Shown one piece after another: positions 51,664 to 60,314 of a stretch of 64,000 nucleotides of DNA. This DNA is from Mycolicibacterium vinylchloridicum (GTDB lineage: Bacteria; Actinomycetota; Actinomycetes; Mycobacteriales; Mycobacteriaceae), in assembly GCF_013404075.1 (NCBI RefSeq), contig NZ_JACBJQ010000008.1, positions 106,803 through 170,802 on the forward strand, written 5' to 3'. The notes beneath the pieces are model-generated. The model saw nothing but the letters and a program-made list of their open reading frames with translations, had not been told where the DNA came from and did no database searches. Position 1 is the stretch's first letter. Every line of letters starts with the position of its first letter. Both the position numbers and the translations under genes were made by a program.

Positions 51664-53448
51664 ATGAACTTTGACACCGTGATCCGCAACGGCCGCTGGT
51701 TCGATGGCAGCGGCGCCCCCTCCGCGATCCGCAACATCGGAATCCGCAACGGCCACGTCGCCGCGATCAGCGCGCAGCCGCTCGACGAGTCGGGTTGCCC
51801 CGAGGTGATCGACGCCGACGACAAGTGGGTGCTGCCCGGCCTGGTCGACATCCACACCCACTACGACATCGAGGTGCTCGGCGCCCCCTCCCTGTCGGAG
51901 TCGCTCCGCCACGGGGTGACGACAGTACTGGTCGGTTCGTGCTCACTGTCGACGGTCCACGTCGACGGCGACGACGCCGGTGATCTGTTCGGGAGGGTGG
52001 AAGCGATCCCCCGCGACAACGTCATCGACGCGATCGACCGGCACAAGACCTGGAGCACCTGCGAGCAGTACATCGCCGCGCTCGAAGCGCGGCCTTTGGG
52101 GCCCAATATCGCCGCGTTCATCGGCCATTCGGATATGCGCGCCGCCACCATGGGACTGGACCGCTCGACCCGCAAAGAGGTGCGGCCCACCACGGCCGAG
52201 CAGGCCCGAATGGAGCAGATGCTCACCGAGGCGCTTGACGCCGGATTCGTCGGAATGTCCTCGCAACAATTGCTATTCGACAAACTCGACGGCGAGATCT
52301 GCCGCTCGCGCACCCTGCCGTCGACGTATGCCAAGCCACGAGAACTGCGCCGGCTGAAGTCGATACTTCGCCGCAGCGAACGAGTTCTGCAGGCCGGCCC
52401 CGACATACAGAATCCGCTGGACGTCGCCTCCCAGGTGGCCCAGTCGCTCGGCATCTTCCGCAAGCGGCTCAAAACCAGCCTGCTCGCGGCGGCCGACGTG
52501 AAGGCGAACCCCCTGCTGATCGCGACGATGGGCCCGGGAGCGCGCCTGGTCAACATGCTCGGCGGCGACTTCCGCTGGCAGCATCTGCCGGTGCCGTTCG
52601 AGGTGTACGCCGACGGCATCGACCTGGTGATCTTCGAGGAGTTCGGCTCCGGAGCAGCCGCCATGCATCTGAAAGAGCAAGTGGCCCAGCGTAATGACAT
52701 GTTGCGGGACGAGGAATACCGGCGGTGGTTCCGCAAGGACTACGACAACACGTTCGGGCTCCGGGTGTGGCATCGGGACTTCTTCGATGCCGAAATCGTC
52801 GAGTGCCCTGACGTATCGGTGATCGGACAGTCATTCGGCCAGGTCGGAATCGACCGCGGCGGGCTGCATCCCGTCGACGCGTTCCTCGATCTGGTCGTCG
52901 AACACGGGACGGCACTGCGGTGGCGCACCACCGTGTCCAATCACCGCCCGGAGGTACTCAAGAAGATGGCCCGTCAGCCGGGTATTCAGATGGGCTTCTC
53001 GGATGCCGGCGCGCACCTGCGCAACATGGCCTTCTATAACTTCGGGCTGCGATTGCTCCGGCACGTACACGACGCGCAGAAGGCCGGCACCCCGTTCATG
53101 ACCACCGAGGAGGCGGTGCACCGGCTGACCGGCGAACTAGCTGACTGGTATCAGATCGATGCCGGCCATCTTCGCATCGGCGACCGAGCCGACTTGCTGA
53201 TCGTCGACCCGCAACGCCTCGACGCGTCACTCGACAGCTATCACGAGGAGAAGGTCGACCAGTACGGTGGGCTGTCGCGGATGGTCAACCGCAACGCGGA
53301 CACCGTCAGCGCCGTATTCGTCGCCGGCCGTGCGGTGTTCGTCGATGGTCAACCCACCGAAGTCGTTGGCACGCAGCGCACCGGGAGCTTCCTGCGGGCG
53401 AAGACGACGACTCCCGCGCCGAGCCGACGCGCCACACTTGGGGTGTGA
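51664..53448 (+). CDS. N-acyl-D-amino-acid deacylase-like amidohydrolase
   Basis: A 594-residue amidohydrolase-superfamily protein. The metal ligand motif D63-I-H64-T-H66-Y-D is in VLPGLVDIHTHYDIE, GFSDAGAHLRN gives a late Asp, and the C-terminal small beta-domain (RIGDRADLLIVDPQ, VNRNADTVSAVFVAGRAVFV) is present. It resembles D-aminoacylases, but those are usually about 480-560 residues and substrates vary. It would cleave an amide or cyclic amide. AraC control from the divergent gene suggests induction by its substrate. It converges on the VCBS gene with ten bases between stops. Confidence 0.88.
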   Translation: MNFDTVIRNGRWFDGSGAPSAIRNIGIRNGHVAAISAQPLDESGCPEVIDADDKWVLPGLVDIHTHYDIEVLGAPSLSESLRHGVTTVLVGSCSLSTVHVDGDDAGDLFGRVEAIPRDNVIDAIDRHKTWSTCEQYIAALEARPLGPNIAAFIGHSDMRAATMGLDRSTRKEVRPTTAEQARMEQMLTEALDAGFVGMSSQQLLFDKLDGEICRSRTLPSTYAKPRELRRLKSILRRSERVLQAGPDIQNPLDVASQVAQSLGIFRKRLKTSLLAAADVKANPLLIATMGPGARLVNMLGGDFRWQHLPVPFEVYADGIDLVIFEEFGSGAAAMHLKEQVAQRNDMLRDEEYRRWFRKDYDNTFGLRVWHRDFFDAEIVECPDVSVIGQSFGQVGIDRGGLHPVDAFLDLVVEHGTALRWRTTVSNHRPEVLKKMARQPGIQMGFSDAGAHLRNMAFYNFGLRLLRHVHDAQKAGTPFMTTEEAVHRLTGELADWYQIDAGHLRIGDRADLLIVDPQRLDASLDSYHEEKVDQYGGLSRMVNRNADTVSAVFVAGRAVFVDGQPTEVVGTQRTGSFLRAKTTTPAPSRRATLGV

Positions 53449-53458
53449 GCGAGGTCCG

Positions 53459-54844
53459 TCAGCCCGCGGCGACACCGGTCGGGGGCTCATCCACCTCCGG
53501 CGGGACCGGAACGACAATGGTGACGGTCGTGTTGCCGCCATGACCGTCCCAGACGGAGATGGTGAAGCTGTCATGCGTGACGGCAAAGGGCGCGCCCAAC
53601 GCTGCCGCACGGTGACGTTGGTCGGTCGTCGGGTTGTAGGTGAACGAGCCGTCGCTGTACACATCGACGGCGCCGCCGCCCGTGCTCATCGGGCTCGAGC
53701 TGTAGGTCAACGTGTCCAGATCGGGATCGCTGACGCCGGTGACGGATCCGGTGACCACTCCGATGACGTCGTCGACTTGCAGACCGGTTATCGCACCGCC
53801 GGTGGGATTGCCGTTGATCGGACTGACGGGCACGCTGATCGTGGCGGTGGCGATGCCACCGTAGCCGTCGCTGGCGCTGACCGTGAAGGTGTCGGTCGTT
53901 ACGGTGTCAGGCGCATTGACAGCCGCTGCTGCATGCCGGATATCAGCGGTGGGCGTGTACGTGAACGAGCCGTCGGCGTTGACCGAGACCAAGCCCCCCA
54001 GTGAACTCGTGCTGGCCCCAACGAAATTCAGACTGTCATGGTTGGGGTCGGTGGCGTGGATCTGACCACTCAGTGATCCGTCGGCCGCGACCGTGCCGGC
54101 GGTGGACCCGACGACGGTCGGTGGCTGATTGGTCGCCACGACATCGACGCTCACAACCGTGGTGGTCGTGTCCGCTCCACTGATCCCGAAACGCCTTGCC
54201 AGAGTGTGAATTACGGACTGGAGGTTACCCAGCAGGCCGGGGAGCCGGTAGGCGCTACCGTTATCGGCGGTGACGGTGAAGTTCACCGTTCCACCCAGGT
54301 GGCTTGTGCTCGCGTCGGGAGTGACGACGAAGGTGCCGTCGGCGTTCACCTCAACCAGCCCGTTTCCGGGTTGGCTGACCGTGTATGTCAGCCTGCCACC
54401 GGAGCCGTGAAGGTCGCCGGTGATGACGCCGGTCAGGGGATCTTGGGACGTCTGAACCGGCGTGACGGTGGGAGGCTTGTTGAACAGGGTGTAGCCCACC
54501 TCGCGGCGGACCCAGCGCAGCACCGAGTTGAGGGACGTGTGTGGAGTGCTCCTCGGGCCTGTCATCGCGGGCGGGCGAATTGGATTGACTCGTGTGGTCG
54601 CCGCCGATGCTGTCGTATGACGGCCGGGCACCGCGGGTCCCGACTTGGTACCGGAAGTGTGGCCTTCTCTACCACTGTGCCCCGTATCTGCGTGAGCTAC
54701 CGGCGACCCGCTGGCCAGAGCCGCGCCGATGCCGATCGTGATGACACCGGCCCCCAGCCAAACCGCCGGCTTTCCGACCTGCCGAGCCCGTTGCTGTCGA
54801 GCGCAGGGGCGTTCCGCGCTTTTTTCAATGGCCGATGAAATCAT
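53459..54844 (-). CDS. Secreted VCBS/cadherin-like repeat protein
   Basis: A 461-residue exported protein. After a basic start and hydrophobic signal (VWLGAGVITIGIGAALASG), a low-complexity linker leads to RWVRREVGYTLFNKPPTVTP, a hinge seen in mycobacterial surface repeat proteins. Three domains follow, each with the VCBS pattern of G-DPxxDxLTY, VxVxxDGSFTYxPT and TDTFTVSxxDGxGG: about residues 130-240, 240-345 and 345-455. There is no cysteine after the signal and no cell-wall anchor. VCBS repeats bind calcium or mediate adhesion in other bacteria. Role here unknown. Confidence 0.88.
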   Translation of the reverse strand: MISSAIEKSAERPCARQQRARQVGKPAVWLGAGVITIGIGAALASGSPVAHADTGHSGREGHTSGTKSGPAVPGRHTTASAATTRVNPIRPPAMTGPRSTPHTSLNSVLRWVRREVGYTLFNKPPTVTPVQTSQDPLTGVITGDLHGSGGRLTYTVSQPGNGLVEVNADGTFVVTPDASTSHLGGTVNFTVTADNGSAYRLPGLLGNLQSVIHTLARRFGISGADTTTTVVSVDVVATNQPPTVVGSTAGTVAADGSLSGQIHATDPNHDSLNFVGASTSSLGGLVSVNADGSFTYTPTADIRHAAAAVNAPDTVTTDTFTVSASDGYGGIATATISVPVSPINGNPTGGAITGLQVDDVIGVVTGSVTGVSDPDLDTLTYSSSPMSTGGGAVDVYSDGSFTYNPTTDQRHRAAALGAPFAVTHDSFTISVWDGHGGNTTVTIVVPVPPEVDEPPTGVAAG

Positions 54845-54906
54845 AGCGGCAGCGTAAGCGACCCGGAAGGATATTTCAATAGCCGTTTAAATGATATCGT
54901 CGACAC

Positions 54907-55545
54907 ATGCCCTCACGTGCAGCGATGGACAAGCGGCGCGGCCGACGCCAAGGCGAGCCGGTCTCGCGGGACGTGGTCCTACGCGCGGCGAAGCGGGAGT
55001 TCGCCAAGCAGGGATACGAGAAGACGACGTTGCGCGCGATCGCCGACGAGGCTCGCGTCGATCCGTCGATGGTGCTCTATCTGTTCGGCTCGAAGGCCGA
55101 GTTGTTTCGCGAATCCATGAAGCTGGTTCTCAACCCCGAGCTCTTCACGGCCCAATTGGCGGCAGGTCCCGACGGTGAGCTGGGGTGCCGCATTGTTCGG
55201 GCGTACCTCACCATCTGGGAACAGCCCGACACTGCGGCGAGCATGGTGTCGATGCTGCAATCCGCAACATCGAACAGCGACGCGCACGACGCGTTTCGGG
55301 AGTTTCTCCACAGCTACGTCATGACTGCGGTCAGCGATGCGCTGGGGGGTTCGGACGATGCACGATTGCGCGCAATGCTTGCGGCGACCAGCCTGGTCGG
55401 AACGGCGATGCTCCGCTACGTCATGCAGGTGCCGCCGCTTTCCACATTGGACGTCGACCAAGTGGTCACGCTCGTCGGCCCGTCGGTGCACCGATATCTC
55501 AGCGCCCCCGCTGAAGAGTTGGGCATGGAGGCACCGTCGCGCTGA
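54907..55545 (+). CDS. TetR-family regulator
   Basis: A 212-residue TetR protein with helix-turn-helix at residues about 22-66 (RDVVLRAAKREFAKQGYEKT, AIADEARVDPSMVLYLFGSK) and a ligand domain that ends in SAPAEELGMEAPSR. ATG 54907 is used; MDKRRGRR at 54925 is an alternative. It is divergent from the VCBS gene, 62 bases apart, and followed at a distance by a methyltransferase gene. A clear operator palindrome could not be recognised in the short intergenic stretch. Confidence 0.9.
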   Translation: MPSRAAMDKRRGRRQGEPVSRDVVLRAAKREFAKQGYEKTTLRAIADEARVDPSMVLYLFGSKAELFRESMKLVLNPELFTAQLAAGPDGELGCRIVRAYLTIWEQPDTAASMVSMLQSATSNSDAHDAFREFLHSYVMTAVSDALGGSDDARLRAMLAATSLVGTAMLRYVMQVPPLSTLDVDQVVTLVGPSVHRYLSAPAEELGMEAPSR

Positions 55546-55643
55546 GTTACGCGGCGCCCCTTCCGTTTTGCCCAAATCGGAGCACCAGATTTATTGCAAG
55601 CATACACTTGCATTCACGCTCGCGCAGCATTACGGTCGGTCAC

Positions 55644-56732
55644 GTGACGTCCACACGAGTACCACCGGCGAAAGTCTCCCGAGTGATCGAACGGGTGCGC
55701 CATCGCCTGTTCCGGCTCAACCAGTGCGCGGTACCGCCGCCCGCCGCGATGATGGAACTGATCATGGGCGGCTGGGTTGCCCAGACCATCACCGCCGCAG
55801 CCGATCTGGGCATTGCCGACGCACTTGCCGCCGGTCCCGCTTCGAGCGAGCAGCTTGCCCGCCAGCTCAACGTTGATGCAGATGCGTTGCGGCGGATGCT
55901 TCGTGCCCTGATCGGAATCGGAGTCTTTCGGCAGCGTCGCGACGGGCGCTACGACCTCACCGCGCTCGCGGACACGTTGCGGACCGACTCCCCCGTCTCC
56001 ATGGCCGGCCTGGCCCGATGGGTGGGCTCACCACAGCATCGCGAACACTGGAGCCACCTCAGCGACGCGGTGCGATCGGGAACGGCGACGGTTCCCCAAC
56101 TGCGCGGAAAACCGGTGTTCGAATATCTGGCGGACGAACCAGAGCTCGCTGAAATCTTCAACGCTGCGATGACCGGTGTGTCCGACTTCGCGATCGCCCC
56201 TGTGGTAGGCGCCTACGACTTCCGCCGTTTCGGCACGATCGCCGACATCGGCGGAGGCCATGGCCGGCTGCTCGCCGCGATTCTCGAATCCGCGCCGCAG
56301 GCACAAGGACTGCTCTTCGACCTGCCCCACGTCGTCGCCAAAGCACCCGCCCTCCTTCGGAAGAACGGGGTTGAAAAGCGCACTCAGATCGTCGGCGGGT
56401 CGTTCTTCGATTCCGTGCCCGCAGGGGCTGACGCCTATGTGCTCAAGAACGTGATCCACGATTGGCCCGACGAGGACGCCGTGCGCATTCTGCGATCAGT
56501 CCGCGCAGCGACCCACCCGGGAGCGCGAATTTTGCTGATCGAGTTCGTGATCCCCGACCATGACAGGAATTTCCACGGGAAGTGGGTCGACCTCGAGATG
56601 CTCGTCGTAGCAGACGCGCGCGAGCGCACTGCCGCTGAGTACCGTCGCCTGCTCAATCAAGCCGACCTGCGGCTTGATCGAATCGTGGATACGGCCGGGC
56701 CGATCAGCATCATCGACGCAATCGCGAGCTAG
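55644..56732 (+). CDS. O-methyltransferase (plant COMT/actinobacterial type)
   Basis: A 362-residue protein from the GTG at 55644. An N-terminal winged-helix dimerisation domain (residues 40-120, MELIMGGWVAQTITAAADLG, LRRMLRALIGIGVFRQ) precedes the SAM-binding motif IADIGGGHGRLLAAILES and the catalytic stretch LKNVIHDWPDEDAVRILRSV with the His typical of hydroxyl O-methyltransferases. These methylate phenols or hydroxylated secondary metabolites. It converges on the dihydrodipicolinate-reductase-like gene with the two stops overlapping by four bases. The acceptor is unknown. Confidence 0.9.
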   Translation: MTSTRVPPAKVSRVIERVRHRLFRLNQCAVPPPAAMMELIMGGWVAQTITAAADLGIADALAAGPASSEQLARQLNVDADALRRMLRALIGIGVFRQRRDGRYDLTALADTLRTDSPVSMAGLARWVGSPQHREHWSHLSDAVRSGTATVPQLRGKPVFEYLADEPELAEIFNAAMTGVSDFAIAPVVGAYDFRRFGTIADIGGGHGRLLAAILESAPQAQGLLFDLPHVVAKAPALLRKNGVEKRTQIVGGSFFDSVPAGADAYVLKNVIHDWPDEDAVRILRSVRAATHPGARILLIEFVIPDHDRNFHGKWVDLEMLVVADARERTAAEYRRLLNQADLRLDRIVDTAGPISIIDAIAS

Positions 56733-57811
56733 CCGTGCCGGGTCAGCCCCGGTAGCAGTTGCACCCCCAGCTCGAGGTGCGTCTTGAGTCCCGGCGGTGC
56801 CGCGCACACCGCGGGGATCACGTTCACGGCGGACATGGCGGTCCACGTGTAGCCGGGGTGCGCGATATCGCCGTTCTCGTCGGGCTCGCCCTGCAGGGTG
56901 ATCTCGGTGGCCGGGTCGCCCTTGATGACCACCCGATACTTGTTGGTGCCCCAGGCCCATCGAGGTTCGATGACGTCGTCACCCATGGTGTAGAGCGCAT
57001 GGAACTGCACCAGTGGCCTGCCACTGCACCAGGCTGTCCACGTGTGATGTTGCGCGCCAACCGTTCCCGCCGGGATCACACCGCGGAGATCCGGGACATC
57101 GCTGTCGGGCGTTCCGGCGTAGGCGATGTCGGTCGTGGCGACCGCGATCTCAACCTCGGATGTCATATCGTCGATGGATTCGCCCAATCCCCGCGCGACC
57201 ATCGCCATGGACTGCGCGAAGTACGGTAATGACGAGCCCAAAAGGCTTGGCTGGGAACATAATACCTCGGGCTCGAGGCCGAAGCCCATCAGCTGGATGT
57301 ACTTGGAGGGATAGTCGCTGAAGTTGACGACCTCAGACACCTGGACCTGATCGACGCGGCTGACCAGCCGGGAGGTGATCAAGGGCAGCAGGTCGCCGGC
57401 GAAACCCGGATGAATCCCGCCCGCGTGATAGGACACACCACCCTCGGCACAAGCCTGCTCGATCCGCTCGGCATCGGCGGCCGTCACATCCGTCGGGTAA
57501 TACACCCCTGCCGTGGCGACGACGTTCTTGCCCGATCGCAGCAGCCGGCACACGACGTCGGTGTCCGGCCAGATCGGGGTGTAGAACACGCAATCCGCGT
57601 CCATCGCGACGATCGCCTCGACGTCATCGGTCGCAACCACGCCCGAGGGGCCACCACCGGCGATGTCACCGGCGTCCCGACCCACCTTGTCCGGGTCGTA
57701 GACCAGCACGCCGACCAACTCATACGCCGGACTCTGCACGAAATGCCGCAGAGCGGCCTTGCCCACACTGCCGGTTGCCCACTGAATTACCCGGTACCGT
57801 CGTTCACCCAC
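56729..57811 (-). CDS. Dihydrodipicolinate-reductase-like NAD(P)-binding protein, paralogue
   Basis: A 360-residue protein with a GTG start, the same size class and layout as the product of 24575-25660: YRVIQWATGSVGKAALRHFV at the N-terminus and VGRDAGDIAGGGPSG, with GGIHPGFAGDLLPL matching GMNPGVNQILG in the other. The N-terminal domain is a DapB-like Rossmann fold; the reaction is unknown. It lies between a methyltransferase and a membrane operon without shared operon structure, so context does not explain it. Confidence 0.82.
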   Translation of the reverse strand: MGERRYRVIQWATGSVGKAALRHFVQSPAYELVGVLVYDPDKVGRDAGDIAGGGPSGVVATDDVEAIVAMDADCVFYTPIWPDTDVVCRLLRSGKNVVATAGVYYPTDVTAADAERIEQACAEGGVSYHAGGIHPGFAGDLLPLITSRLVSRVDQVQVSEVVNFSDYPSKYIQLMGFGLEPEVLCSQPSLLGSSLPYFAQSMAMVARGLGESIDDMTSEVEIAVATTDIAYAGTPDSDVPDLRGVIPAGTVGAQHHTWTAWCSGRPLVQFHALYTMGDDVIEPRWAWGTNKYRVVIKGDPATEITLQGEPDENGDIAHPGYTWTAMSAVNVIPAVCAAPPGLKTHLELGVQLLPGLTRHG

Positions 57812-57820
57812 GCTTGTCCC

Positions 57821-58099
57821 CTACAGATAGACGAAGTAGAACCCCAGCAGAAGCACGAACAGTCCGAGCAGCCAACTCATCGTGGTCACCTTCAGCCATA
57901 CCGGTGCGCGGCGAACCTCCATGAAATGCCAGATCACCAATTGCGCTTTTGCCGCGGCAATCACCAACACGACGACGGTCACCGTCGGGTTGAGCACATG
58001 TGTTGCGCCGCCGTTGCGCGCGGTCAGCCATGACACCGCGGTTACCAGCGTGAGCACCGCCCACACGACGGTCAGCGGATTACGGACAGCGGACGTCAC
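57821..58099 (-). CDS. Cox4/CtaF-like small membrane subunit
   Basis: A 92-residue protein with three hydrophobic helices (VVWAVLTLVTAVSWL, TVTVVVLVIAAAKAQLVIWH, MSWLLGLFVLLLGFYFVYL) and the prokaryotic cytochrome oxidase subunit IV pattern KAQLVIWHFMEVR. Members support heme-copper oxidases or nitric oxide reductases (NorF-like). It is the last gene of a four-gene leftward operon, three bases after the Cox3-like gene. The catalytic oxidase subunits are not present in the window. Confidence 0.85.
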   Translation of the reverse strand: MTSAVRNPLTVVWAVLTLVTAVSWLTARNGGATHVLNPTVTVVVLVIAAAKAQLVIWHFMEVRRAPVWLKVTTMSWLLGLFVLLLGFYFVYL

Positions 58100-58102
58100 G
58101 GG

Positions 58103-58702
58103 TCACCTCATCAGGTAGAGCAGCGCGAACAGGACAAGCCACAGAACGTCGACCATGTGCCAGTAGGTGGCGCCCGTCTCCACGAAGGAAATCCGGGGTG
58201 CCGCCGGTCCCCTGAGGTTCCGGATGACAAAGCTGAGGATGACAAGGCCGAGGAGAACGTGACACAGGTGCATGCCCGTCATCACGAAGTAGTACATGAA
58301 GAACAGGTTGGTGCCCGGCGTGGACCCCGCGATGATCTCGGGAACGTATTCGAACACCTTGAACAGCGGGAAGGTGGCGCCAACGCCCAGCGCAATCCAG
58401 AAGAGCCGCAGCGCTTCCGGGGTTCGGCCGGCCCGAGCTGCCGATGTACCGAGCGCAACGAACAGCGAACTGGTGAGCAGCACGATCGTGTTGATTGCGC
58501 CGATGTCCAGGTTCAGCTTCGCCTGCCCCTGCAGAAACATCGCGTGGTCCTGACCGCGGTAGTACATGTAGGCGACGAAGTAGACGCCGAAGATCAGCAG
58601 GTCACCGATGACGAAGAACCACATGCTGGACTCACCGGGAATGTGATTGCGCACCTTGCTGTCTGGATGCGGGGTTCCGATGCTCTCGGCGAGTTCGGTC
58701 AT
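58103..58702 (-). CDS. Cytochrome oxidase subunit III-like protein (NorE type)
   Basis: A 199-residue membrane protein with five or six helices. MWFFVIGDLLIFGVYFVAYM near the N-terminus, FFMYYFVMTGMHLCHVLLGL and ETGATYWHMVDVLWLVLFAL are typical of the subunit III/NorE family. It is shorter than respiratory CtaE (about 200 residues against 260), as in NorE. NorE-like proteins assist nitric oxide reductase assembly in other bacteria. It overlaps the upstream membrane gene by four bases. Confidence 0.88.
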   Translation of the reverse strand: MTELAESIGTPHPDSKVRNHIPGESSMWFFVIGDLLIFGVYFVAYMYYRGQDHAMFLQGQAKLNLDIGAINTIVLLTSSLFVALGTSAARAGRTPEALRLFWIALGVGATFPLFKVFEYVPEIIAGSTPGTNLFFMYYFVMTGMHLCHVLLGLVILSFVIRNLRGPAAPRISFVETGATYWHMVDVLWLVLFALLYLMR

Positions 58703-59478
58703 GCGGTGGCCTTCAGCCGCGGATTGGATATCGCCGGATCGCTTTCAAGCCAAGCGTTCTCGAGTTCGCCGTCGGGCTGGTTCTTGATAGCGCGATAGAT
58801 GCAGACGTACACGATGAATTGCCACGAGACATAGAGGACCATCGCAAACCAGAAGGTCATCAGACCGTTCCACGCGAAGGGACCTGACTTGGAGATCCAT
58901 ACCGGCGCCGCCATGAGCTCGGTGACGTACTGCCATACGGTGTAGTAGCCCAGCCATTTCGGCAGGATGGTGTTCTGGTCGAGAATGATCGCCATCCCGA
59001 ATGCCATCCACATGACGCAGAAGCACCCCAGTGACCCGATGTACGCCAGATAGCCGAAGTCATAGAGCATTTCCAGCGTCGATGCCGAGTACCCGGGCCG
59101 GAAGGCGCCGAGGCCGAAACAGAACATCGGGAAGAGCATGCCGACGATCGCACCGGTCATGGAGCCGACCATCATCGAGTACCGGAACACCGGACTGACC
59201 GACATGCGTTTGACCTGGCTCAGATACACGGCATTCGAGACCGGCGCCAGGCCGAACGACAGCGTGAGGATCGCGCAGGCGATGAGCAGATTGTGCGACT
59301 GCATGAACTCGACGATCTGAGGCGTGGAGGCGCTTGGCGATCGCGGTGGCATCATCCAGCTCAGCGGCACGAAGACGATGCCGAACAGGTTGAAGAAGAA
59401 CGGGACGCTCCAAAACGCAATCCACTGATCGAGTTTCCGGTTCGTGCGGCGCGGTGCCGTCACGATCCCGTCGGTCAC
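58699..59478 (-). CDS. Polytopic membrane protein, unknown function (A of a paralogous pair)
   Basis: A 259-residue membrane protein from the GTG at 59478, which overlaps the upstream stop (GTGA). About six helices are visible. It shares two motifs with its upstream neighbour: (G)AFRP in GLGAFRPGYS and KSGPFAWNG in WISKSGPFAWNGLMTFW, each followed or preceded by a helix. I do not recognise a family. Operon position with Cox3- and Cox4-like genes suggests one membrane complex. Confidence 0.75.
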   Translation of the reverse strand: MTDGIVTAPRRTNRKLDQWIAFWSVPFFFNLFGIVFVPLSWMMPPRSPSASTPQIVEFMQSHNLLIACAILTLSFGLAPVSNAVYLSQVKRMSVSPVFRYSMMVGSMTGAIVGMLFPMFCFGLGAFRPGYSASTLEMLYDFGYLAYIGSLGCFCVMWMAFGMAIILDQNTILPKWLGYYTVWQYVTELMAAPVWISKSGPFAWNGLMTFWFAMVLYVSWQFIVYVCIYRAIKNQPDGELENAWLESDPAISNPRLKATA

Positions 59479-60179
59479 GCGAGAACTTCCCGTTCGGCGC
59501 CTTGACGATTGACGACACGAAGAAGAACCACGAATGTCACCGCGATGAAGGTGGCGAGCACGATCAGGCGCAGTGTGTACGACACTGCGCCGTTCCACGC
59601 GAGGGGGCCCGACTTGTACAGAACCGAGAACGCGCTGGGAATCAACAGGACAGCGATGGCAATGCTGAAATGCGCCATCCAGCGCGGAAAGATCGGGTCC
59701 GGTCGGGCATCGAGATAGATGCTCACTGCAAGACAGAGGTTCTGCACGATGATCGTGCCGACCGGTGCGATGAAGAAGAACCACGCCATGTCGTTCAGCA
59801 GACTGATCAGTTCGGGGTCACGGTCCGGCCGAAACGCCGCCACCCCCCAGCAATAGTCGGCGAGGATGAACGCCGTGGTGCCTATTCCCACACAGATGAT
59901 GTAGGCGTAGGTGAAGACGCTGCTCGACGTGGCGATGCGAGAGATCTGCACAGCGGTGACGGCGAACAGGGGAACCAGTGACCCGGCGATCAGGTTGCAC
60001 AAAATCACGACGCCGAGGATGCCGGTGTTGTTGTCCCTGAAGAAGGTCGCGACCTCCTCCGGGGTCAGCGTCGGCGACAGCGGCGGCGAGAAGATCGGGA
60101 ACAACAGGTAGGCCAGCACCAGCAGAACCGCCGCGGGCGGTGTCGTCCACAACAGGATTCGTTGGCCTCGGGTGTTCAT
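59475..60179 (-). CDS. Polytopic membrane protein, unknown function (B of a paralogous pair)
   Basis: A 234-residue protein; ATG 60179 is used, with an in-frame GTG two codons upstream at 60185 possible. About six helices. VAAFRPDRDPEL and YKSGPLAWNGAVSY correspond to GAFRP and KSGPFAWNG of the next gene, indicating an ancient duplication. It is the first gene of the leftward operon and divergent from a TetR gene, with two palindromes between them. No known domain is recognised. Confidence 0.75.
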   Translation of the reverse strand: MNTRGQRILLWTTPPAAVLLVLAYLLFPIFSPPLSPTLTPEEVATFFRDNNTGILGVVILCNLIAGSLVPLFAVTAVQISRIATSSSVFTYAYIICVGIGTTAFILADYCWGVAAFRPDRDPELISLLNDMAWFFFIAPVGTIIVQNLCLAVSIYLDARPDPIFPRWMAHFSIAIAVLLIPSAFSVLYKSGPLAWNGAVSYTLRLIVLATFIAVTFVVLLRVVNRQGAEREVLA

Positions 60180-60207
60180 CGACACCGTCTAGGTCTAACA
60201 CGTTCAC

Positions 60208-60219
60208 TGTCAGATGACA
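60208..60219. promoter_or_regulatory. Small palindrome in divergent promoter region
   Basis: TGTCA (60208-60212) and TGACA (60215-60219) form a 5-base inverted repeat, 29 bases upstream of the membrane operon. It may be a secondary operator for the TetR protein or chance. Confidence 0.3.
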
Positions 60220-60266
60220 ACGAAATTCACAAAGAACACAGTTGGCGGGCGCACGGGGGAAGATTT

Positions 60267-60288
60267 TTCGCTGACGCTCTTCAGCGAA
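60267..60288. promoter_or_regulatory. Candidate TetR operator
   Basis: TTCGCTGA (60267-60274) and TCAGCGAA (60281-60288) are perfect 8-base arms around six bases, a 22-base site of typical TetR size, 27 bases upstream of the TetR start and 88 bases upstream of the membrane operon. Confidence 0.6.
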
Positions 60289-60314
60289 TGCGAAGATTAC
60301 GGCACAATGGGCGG

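Noticed and set aside
53459..54844. Repeat array suggestive of CRISPR
   Set aside because: The similarity is at protein level between VCBS domains of about 100 residues; there are no short identical DNA repeats with spacers.
54845..54906. TetR operator between VCBS and TetR genes
   Set aside because: Only partial symmetry (short ATAT ends) in the AT-rich stretch; no convincing palindrome.
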